Assembly: GCF_029227915.1 (NCBI RefSeq)
Contig: NC_079879.1
Span: forward strand, 33,794,501-33,858,500
Direction: 5' to 3'
Origin: Hydractinia symbiolongicarpus
Taxonomy: Eukaryota; Cnidaria; Hydrozoa; Anthoathecata; Hydractiniidae
Length of the DNA: 64,000 nucleotides
Part shown: piece by piece, positions 57,449 to 64,000 of the stretch
How positions within the stretch are numbered: the first letter of the stretch is position 1
How the letters are laid out: each line of letters opens with the position of its first letter
Notes under the pieces: generated by a model
Told to the model about the DNA's origin: nothing
What the model saw: the letters and a program-made list of their open reading frames with translations, nothing else
Databases searched by the model: none
Translations under genes and position numbers: made by a program

Positions 57449-58670
57449 TTTTGTTAAGCTTCTAAATATATCGTTTCCTACATTACAAGCGAACACAAAC
57501 CTATCGTAAAATGTGTTGACCGATCTAAACGGTAACTCCAGCTTGCTATATAATGTGGCGCGTTCTGCTGTTTACCTTTTTGGGTTACTTTTTAATGTAT
57601 TTTTCACAAGTATATACAGCGGATCTCGGACTTTAAAATCTCCTAACAATATTTACAAAATATGCAACGTTTATGTGCGATTCCGATACATCACGCTATA
57701 GCCACTTTACCGCTATTTTTGACTTCTTTAGGTTGTTTTAGTTTGTTAATTTGGGTAAGTAAGACAAACTAAGATAATGAAAGTGAAAAGGGATTAGTCT
57801 ACAGAAGCAAATGACTTTAAAGTCATCTGCGCTAGCTTAAGATAAATAAAACACTGTTTTTACAAATCGAAAGGGAAGGGCATAGAAGAAGAAGAAAAAG
57901 AAGAATAGGAAAACGAGTTGTCTTATTATTTTATAGCCCTCTATTATTCCGTTTTTTTTCTTGTTCTGTGCATCCTATGTTTTATTTTGCTTTACTGACC
58001 AGCGTTATAATACCTTTTTTAATAATTTTAGCTACCATGATTGTAGCTGCCACGATAAGTGTAAGCTAGCAGCTATATATATATATAGCTAGAGCAGCTA
58101 GCATTTTTCCTGTTTGGGGTAAAACTACCCGTTATATGGTTCATTCATTTCCCACATAGACTAAATACGAAATCACTGTTCAACACAACGATGTGCTTCT
58201 ATTATGTTAGACAGTGGGGCAACAACTGCAAATTTCCGCAAATTAAACTATCACTCCCAATAAGTTTGGGCAGTAGCTAGATAGCATAGTTATGAGATTT
58301 CCCATAGACTAGTTAGAAGATCATCTTTTATTTAAGAGATTCATTTTCTTTTTTCACGATTATCTTGAAAACTCTGTAGATAGATAGATGTGCATTTTTT
58401 TACATGGCTGCTAGTAGCCCCACCAACAATATCAAGGGATATACCCTGTCTATTATTTGCAGGAGGGGCCCTGGCTTAGATGGAGTGTCCTAGAGTATTT
58501 AATGCTCATTTTGAGCTACGCAGACCCAATGAGGGCCCACGCTCTATTAGACAACTCCCGGCTGTCGAGTTGTGCCATCTTTCTTCAGAGTTTGGTTGGT
58601 CCTATAGTTTGCTTTGCGTATCTAAAAATTATACATTAATAGTCTTTGCATTAGAATTGATATAGATAAG
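57449..58670. other. Upstream of PIF1 to the RTE remnant
   Basis: A stretch of (CTAG)n lies at 57357-57372 and another CTAG-rich palindromic block at 58066-58103. A less AT-rich segment (58420-58620) with GAGGGCCCACGCTCTATTAG may be part of an unclassified repeat. No host exon could be supported. Confidence 0.4.
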
Positions 58671-58677
58671 ATGCAAT

Positions 58678-59972
58678 TTGGTTTTGTTCCAGGTTGGCAC
58701 TACAGATGCAATATTTTTACTCAGGCTCCAGTATTTAGGAAAGAGAAAGAATCACTATTTTGCCTTTATAGAGAAAGCTTTTGATAGAGTGCAACGTAAA
58801 GTTATTCGGTGGGCTATAAGAAAATTAGGTGTGGATGAGTGGCTAGTTACGATGGTACAGTCTATGTACAGCAATGCTAGAAGTTGTGTCAGGATTAACA
58901 ATTCACTTAGTGATGAACTTAGTGTAAATGTTGGTGTACATCAAGGGTTCTGTACTTAGTCCTTTGTTGTTTGTTCTAGTCTTAGAAGCGCTGTCGATGG
59001 AGTTCAGAACAGGTTGTCCATGGGAATTATTGTATGCAGATGATTTGGTTATCATAGCAGAGTCGATGGAAGAATTAGTTGAAAAGTTTGAGAAGTGGAA
59101 GAAAGGACTAGAAGAGAAAGGGCTAAGGGTGAACAAAGAAAAGTCTAAAGTCATGATTAGTAGCATTGCAGCCAAGTGTGACCTTGTAGTAGGAAAGTGG
59201 CCTTCTGAAGTTTGCAGGAAAGGGGTTGGTAGTAACTCAATTTTTTGTCAGACTTGCAAGAATTGGGTACATAAAAAGTGCAGTAGTATTAGTGGAAGGT
59301 TAAGAGCTGACATTCAGTTTGTATGCAAGTGTTGCAAAGGTGAGATCTCTTTTTTTAGAGAATGAAGTATTTCCAGCTTCAATGATGTACAACAGTGGCT
59401 CATTAGAGATAGTTGAGAACTTCTGTTACTTAGGTGATATGTTGGGCAGTGAAGGGGGTGTTGGAAGAAGTGTTACTTGCAGGATAGGTTCTGCTTGGAA
59501 AAAGTTCAGAGAGTTACTTCCTTTGTTGACTAGCAGAGTCTTGTCAATTGAGTTAGAAGGTAGGTTGTATGAGGCCTGTGTAAGAAGTGTTATGTTGTAC
59601 GGTAGTGAGACATGGGCAGTGAAGCAGGAAGATCTTGACCATTTAGAAAGGAATGATATGAGAATGGTTAGGTGGATGTGTAACGCCAGTCTGAGAGACA
59701 GAAAGAGTTCAGATGAGCTAAGAAGCAGGCTAAGTCTCCGTAGAATTAAAGATGTTATCCAGATAAGAAGATTGAATTGGCTGGGGCACTTGGAAAGAAT
59801 GGAGGGGGATAATTGGATAAGAAAGTGTAGAGACTTGATAGTTCCTGGGGCAAAGCCCAGAGGCAGACCAAGAAAGACTTGGCAGGAGGTTATAAGGACA
59901 GACTTGATACAGAGGAAGTTGAGTTTAGATCCACAGTCTAGATCAGATTGGAAGAGGGTCAACCCATACTAG
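58678..59972 (+). pseudogene. LINE reverse transcriptase with embedded zinc-finger-like insert
   Basis: Visible in order: IEKAFDRVQRKVIRWAIRK, a frame break at VHQG, SPLLFVLVLEAL, the catalytic YADDLVIIAES and LEEKGLRVNKEKSKVM. A Cys/His segment follows (FCQTCKNWVHKKCSSISGRL, then CKCCKG), then a second frame break and EIVENFCYLGDMLGSEGG, RVLSIELEGRLYEACVRSVMLYGSETW, LNWLGHLERM and KPRGRPRKTW. The Cys-His unit between palm and thumb resembles a PHD-like finger and recurs in this LINE group as I remember it. At least two frameshifts make it non-functional. Confidence 0.8.
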
Positions 59973-60013
59973 CATGAAAAACGGACGTTAAGCCAAGAAT
60001 GATGATGATGATG
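58678..60013 (+). mobile_element. RTE-like non-LTR retrotransposon remnant with (TGA)n tail
   Basis: Frames 58678-58959, 58928-59365 and 59319-59972 form one decayed RT C-terminal half. It ends in ATGATGATGATGATG (59999-60013), the short 3' microsatellite tail typical of RTE-type LINEs, which lack poly(A). 5'-truncated before the first RT motifs. The minus frame 59426-59962 is a shadow. Confidence 0.78.
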
Positions 60014-60852
60014 CATTGGCTTATTAGCGAGAAATGGACTATTTAGGCTATGCGCAGCCATGTTGAAAATTCAAAGGCAACCCTGATTGTAAAACAGCGG
60101 AGTCGTAACACAGCGTATGTGTTTATAAATCAAAGCAAACTAAACACTATATCTTCTGACAGCACAAATAATAAAGATAAATATATTTGGATTGTAAGAG
60201 GTTTTATAGAATGGTTTTAGCTGATAAAATTGTTGCTACTATGCAACAAACAGTGATAGGCAGCAAAAATTATATATGTGAATATTAAAGTTATTGATAG
60301 CAAAAATGTATTAACAAAAATCATGTTTATGTCCTAATTAGGAGAGATAGATTGCCTAAATAGCCTATCGTAGACTAATAAGACATAGCCTAATTTGCAG
60401 TTATCCCTGACAGTTAGATCTAGTTTGCATTTAAATAATGCAAATACTCCAAAATACTATATATACTGGAAACTAAGACCCAGGATCCTAAGGAAGGGCT
60501 TGAATATGAGTAAATAAAAGCTAATGATTAATATTTTGTCCATGTATAAATTGGAGCGTTTATCTTTTCTGCTCCTGGTTTCTTTTAAGTAAATCTTTCG
60601 GAATTGACACAAAGGCTAGGCAAGTGTTTTGTTGAAATACATTTTTGTTATCACTAACTTTTTAAAATGTTTTAAGTAAACAAGAAAATTATGCAAAATC
60701 AGATACACTTTGAAATAAAACAATTTTATAAGAGCAATATAAAGCTGGAAATGGCTGAAAATGATAAGGAAATAAGAATAATCTCAAGCTAAATATGTGA
60801 AAAAAGCAAGAATACCTCAGGTTAAATTCAAATTTGCTTATTGCTTATTTTT
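60014..60852. other. Upstream region of the DnaJ gene
   Basis: AT-rich, without ORFs. It ends in TTATTGCTTATTTTTAG (acceptor AG at 60853-60854), 45 nt before the ATG, suggesting that the first coding exon is joined to an upstream leader. Confidence 0.5.
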
Positions 60853-60899
60853 AGATCAAAAACATTTAGGTGATCTAATTATAAAGATTACTCAAAGAC

Positions 60900-63692
60900 A
60901 TGGGGAAGGATTACTACAAAATTTTAAATGTTTCAAGAGATGTCTCTGAAGCAGATTTAAAGAAAGCATATCGTAAACTTGCTTTGAAGTACCATCCTGA
61001 CAAAAACCAAGACCCAGGTGCTTCAGATACTTTCAAAGAAGTTGGTGAGGCATATGAAGTAGGTTTTATATTATATACAGTTTCAGGAAAAAAATTTTCT
61101 ATGGCTGAAAATATCTATGTAGTGAGCTATAGCTGGGAATTTTAATGTGTGTTACTGTGACAGGTGTTTTTGTATATTATTGCACTGGTAAAGTCACAGG
61201 TACTTAACGTTGTTATTATTGTTGTTAAAATTTTAATTGATTGTTTGTCTTTTAATAAAAAACAACAAACTGTTTTGTGATACCAAGCACAATTAGTTTT
61301 AAAAAAATTTTTAAGTGTATTCTTCCATGGGTTTAAATAACTAGTTAAGTTATAATGAAACTTAAATTAATGAAATGAAAAACACAATTATACGCAGTTT
61401 AAATATATCCTATGCTACTTAAAATTTGCTGTTCTTTATAAACAACAGTCCAAACACAAGTAAAAAAAATTGAACAGGCTTGTGAGAAATTATAGTTTAA
61501 TTTAAGTCAAAAGTATATATGAGCAAAAAACCCTCCTGTCTTTAGAGTTTGTTTATTAAATTATCCCCTGACTAGTGTCTTTTAAGAAGTGCCGTTTTTT
61601 TTCAGCCTTTATAATTTTTAATGGCACTTGGCATTTTTTTATCCATAATTTTTTTTCATCTATAAGTAACACAGAATCCTTACTTTTCAAAGTTCACTTG
61701 TCAATGTTTACACCTGACTTCGGATTTTAGGTTATTTAGCTAGCTTGTTGCTAATTTTTGCTGATGTCAGCTAAAATTTCACAAAATTTTCAAAGCGTTT
61801 CTGGGTGGTGGAGTGGATTGCTTTATAATTTTGTTGAAAGTGCAGCTGGCGCATTTTCAATGTTGGGCCACTTCCCTGTTAAGGTGGCGGTATACCTTTT
61901 GAGCATGGTTTTTTAAATTGCGATTTTTTTCAGTGATAGTTAATCAAAGTTTATCCATTCATACGTCACCAAAAAGCATTTTTAAACACCTATCAAATGG
62001 TATAAAAATAATTTGAAACATTTGAACTCTTGAAAAGTGCAGAGACATTTTTGAAAAGAAAAGTGAAAACTTCAGAAAAGTGACTTCATTTACAAAACTA
62101 CTTCATTTCCAAATCTCATTCGTGGTTCTTTTAAATTGTGATAGATGTATGTAAAAACAATTTTTTAATAATTTTCCTCAAGTCCCTGTGATTGTTTTGT
62201 TTTTTTACTTTTTCTAAAAAAGCCATTTTTTAACTTCAACTTTCGTCTTTAAGATGTAATATTTAGAGAATTGTTGATTTTTTAAAAATAAAAATAAAAT
62301 CGCTTTTAGATAAACACGTTGGCTTCAGCACAGTAGCACTTTCTGCAGTTTTGTAAAAGAGATTTGAAATGTAATAGATGGTATAGGAAAAAACAACACG
62401 CCTTTCAAGCATACTCATACCGATGGTGATACCTTCACACTTTTAAGGCACTGAATATTCAGAAGGTTGTCCTTTTAAAGTTTATTATTCACAAAGACTT
62501 TACTAAGAATACCATAGAAATAGAACTTTTTACGTCGGTTAACATTTTTCTGTGACTTGCAGAAACAGAACAGGATGGCATATATTTTTATAACTGAAAG
62601 ATTTGAGGTGGTTTTTTTTTCAGATGGTAATTTCTTTTCGGAAAGGAAAAAACATTCTCCCTTAACTCTTATTCAATTTGAGGTGTGAAAAACCAATCAG
62701 AAAAAAAAGTTACTTATTTGGATAAAGTCAATATTTCCTTTCGGAAAATAAATAAATAGTTTCACCATTAGAAAGATCGTCGCTTTTTTAGTATAAATAA
62801 CTAATAAAAAAAATTCGATATTTTGATACAATAAAGGTATACCGTCACCTTAAAGTAAAACTTTTGAAGCATACCACCAAACAAAAATGAACTTTTTATG
62901 TTAATGTCATGTTCAGCATATTTTTTTGTAACGGTTATATTAAGCATGCTTTATTCTGCGTCAACTGTTTATAAAAATAATATAAATTTTGGGACCAATT
63001 TTCACATAGATAGGTGACACAAAAATTCAATGCCACCATCATGTTCAACATGCTTTTTTATTAAGGATACAGCGTACCTTTTCATTGATAAAATCTTAAC
63101 AATTCATTTTTAAGAAAATAAACAGACAATGTTTAAGAGCTCAGCTTGCCCAGAACATTAATTTTTTAGTTTTGTCTCCATATTTATAAATGCTTCAGCC
63201 TAAAACGCAGGGTGTTATCAAGCAAAAATTTAAACAAAAATGAAAAAATGTTTGTTTTATAATATTTTTCCTTTTTTAATCTTTTTACTGTTAGAAATTT
63301 AGATTTTTCTATTTTAAGTAAATACTCTCTAAATTATAAGCTTTCCAAAGATGTAAAAATCAAAAATTTGACAAAAATTACGATTTGGGTATTTCATCCT
63401 AAACCGAAATATATAAAATCCTAGGACAACAGTTGAGAGACAAAATTGAGGTTTCCTGCTTTGTGGTGTGAGTGTTCAAACCCATTTGGTACCTTGTTAT
63501 CATTTAAGGTGCTCAGTGATCCGAAGAAGAGGGAAATCTATGACAAGTACGGTGAAGAAGGGTTGAAAGGACAAGCTGGAGGATTTTCTGGTGCTGAATT
63601 TTCCGGATTCAACCCTGGCGACTTTAATTTCTCTGGATTTGATCCACATGAAACATTCCGCAACTTCTTTGGAGACGAAGATCCGTTTAAAG
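60900..63692 (+). CDS. DNAJB-type Hsp40 co-chaperone, 5' part (2 exons seen)
   Basis: Exon 1 is 60900-61058 (53 codons) and exon 2 is 63509-63692 (61 codons plus one base). Both junctions are GT-AG and in frame; the gene continues past the window. Residues 1 to about 70 are a J domain: [14 protein letters not shown], helix [16 protein letters not shown] with the invariant HPD at 32-34, and [24 protein letters not shown]-rich linker follows ([21 protein letters not shown]), then [14 protein letters not shown], as in DNAJB1/B4/B5. It would stimulate Hsp70 ATPase in the cytosol or nucleus. The two C-terminal substrate-binding domains are not in the window. Intron 1 (2.45 kb) carries a TTAA MITE. 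Confidence 0.93.
61059..61878 (+). other. DnaJ intron 1, first part
   Basis: AT-rich intron sequence with GTAGGTTT as donor. Nothing else is recognised. Confidence 0.6.
61879..62853. mobile_element. TTAA-flanked MITE in DnaJ intron 1
   Basis: The element is 61883-62849 between TTAA tetramers, with ends GGTGGCGGTATACCTTT and, inverted, GGTGACGGTATACCTTT. It is non-coding, about 0.97 kb, and belongs to the same loose family as 52832. Confidence 0.82.
63064..63100. repeat. Solitary end of the TTAAGGATACAG MITE family
   Basis: TTAAGGATACAGCGTACCTTTT matches the left ends at 52828 and 61879, but no inverted partner appears before exon 2 at 63509. Either truncated or its right end is too diverged. 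Confidence 0.5.
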
Positions 63693-64000
63693 GTGATTGT
63701 CTTTTTTTTGAAATGCGTATGTTGCAGCAACTGTTTAAAGCCTGTAGCTCTCAGTGTGTAGCATCTGCGCATGCGCATTATTTTTTTTTCTTGCTACAAT
63801 GTTTGTACTCTAACAGCTTTCAAGCGTTTGCTAACGAACAACTTTTTTAGCAACTAATAAAAAAACTAAAAGCGCTACAATCATATATGCAATTGTAATT
63901 GAGCATGTTGAGTACGGATGTTTGGACTTTGAGAGTTGCGTACTCCCAACACAGCAGGACTACTCCTGAAAGCTTCTTAAAACTTCTAGAAAAGAATTTA
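63693..64000 (+). other. DnaJ intron 2 start
   Basis: Begins GTGATTG after TTTAAAG. The ORF running through it (to 63850) is intron read-through. No exon 3 is visible before the window ends. Confidence 0.6.

Noticed and set aside
59426-59962. 178-codon minus-strand ORF
   Set aside because: Shadow of the LINE reverse transcriptase on the plus strand. Leu/Ser-rich, without motifs.
63500-63778. 92-codon minus-strand ORF
   Set aside because: Antisense to exon 2 of the DnaJ gene, whose J-domain and G/F sequence is clear.
1-64000. Bacterial or viral defence system, operon or prophage
   Set aside because: Introns, SINEs, LINEs and eukaryotic gene structure throughout. No ribosome-binding sites or compact gene clusters.

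Overview
This is an A+T-rich, intron-rich animal nuclear sequence, not bacterial or viral. Short exons with GT-AG introns, tRNA-derived SINEs, Penelope, Copia, several non-LTR elements and many TA-rich MITEs suggest an invertebrate. A cnidarian (hydrozoan-like) genome is my best guess, by inference only. No ribosomal RNA, CRISPR array or bacterial operon is visible.

Layout. 1-8 kb: a 5'-truncated non-LTR retrotransposon with a 39-nt A tail (minus), a SINE, a decayed Penelope-like element with a GIY-YIG remnant (minus), and an 82-bp tandem array. 8-17 kb: mostly empty AT-rich DNA with two possible exons and a second, degenerate array. 17.2-23.9 kb: a three-level nest, in which a MITE sits inside a Copia element with unusually short 77-bp LTRs, itself inside an older DNA element with an 8-bp target duplication. 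24-31 kb: MITEs, a 1.7-kb satellite built on a 10-bp unit, an element made of TATACGGAGT repeats, and a fold-back-like element of about 2 kb. 31.8-34.4 kb: the 5' half of a non-LTR element with tandem repeats before its endonuclease ORF. 36.6-37.5 kb: a decayed PIF/Harbinger transposon.

Three host genes were reconstructed exon by exon. (1) An M17 leucyl-aminopeptidase-like gene, 18 exons, plus strand, 39299-45043, 521 codons, all catalytic residues present. (2) A PIF1-family DNA helicase, 15 exons, minus strand, 57448-46428, 769 codons, with a C-terminal extension of about 285 residues. (3) The 5' part of a DNAJB-type Hsp40 gene, plus strand, from 60900 to the window edge. Genes 1 and 2 converge tail to tail. 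Their introns carry SINEs, TAA-flanked and TTAA-flanked MITEs and a G-rich minisatellite. All three starts lie just downstream of a splice-acceptor-like AG, which fits 5' UTR introns or spliced-leader trans-splicing. An RTE-like non-LTR remnant lies between genes 2 and 3.

The host genes show no functional link to each other. What stands out is the density and nesting of mobile and tandem-repeat DNA around and inside otherwise intact housekeeping genes. Exon junctions are read by eye from frame continuity and GT-AG signals. Transposon class calls rest on visible termini, target duplications and protein motifs, with no database search.
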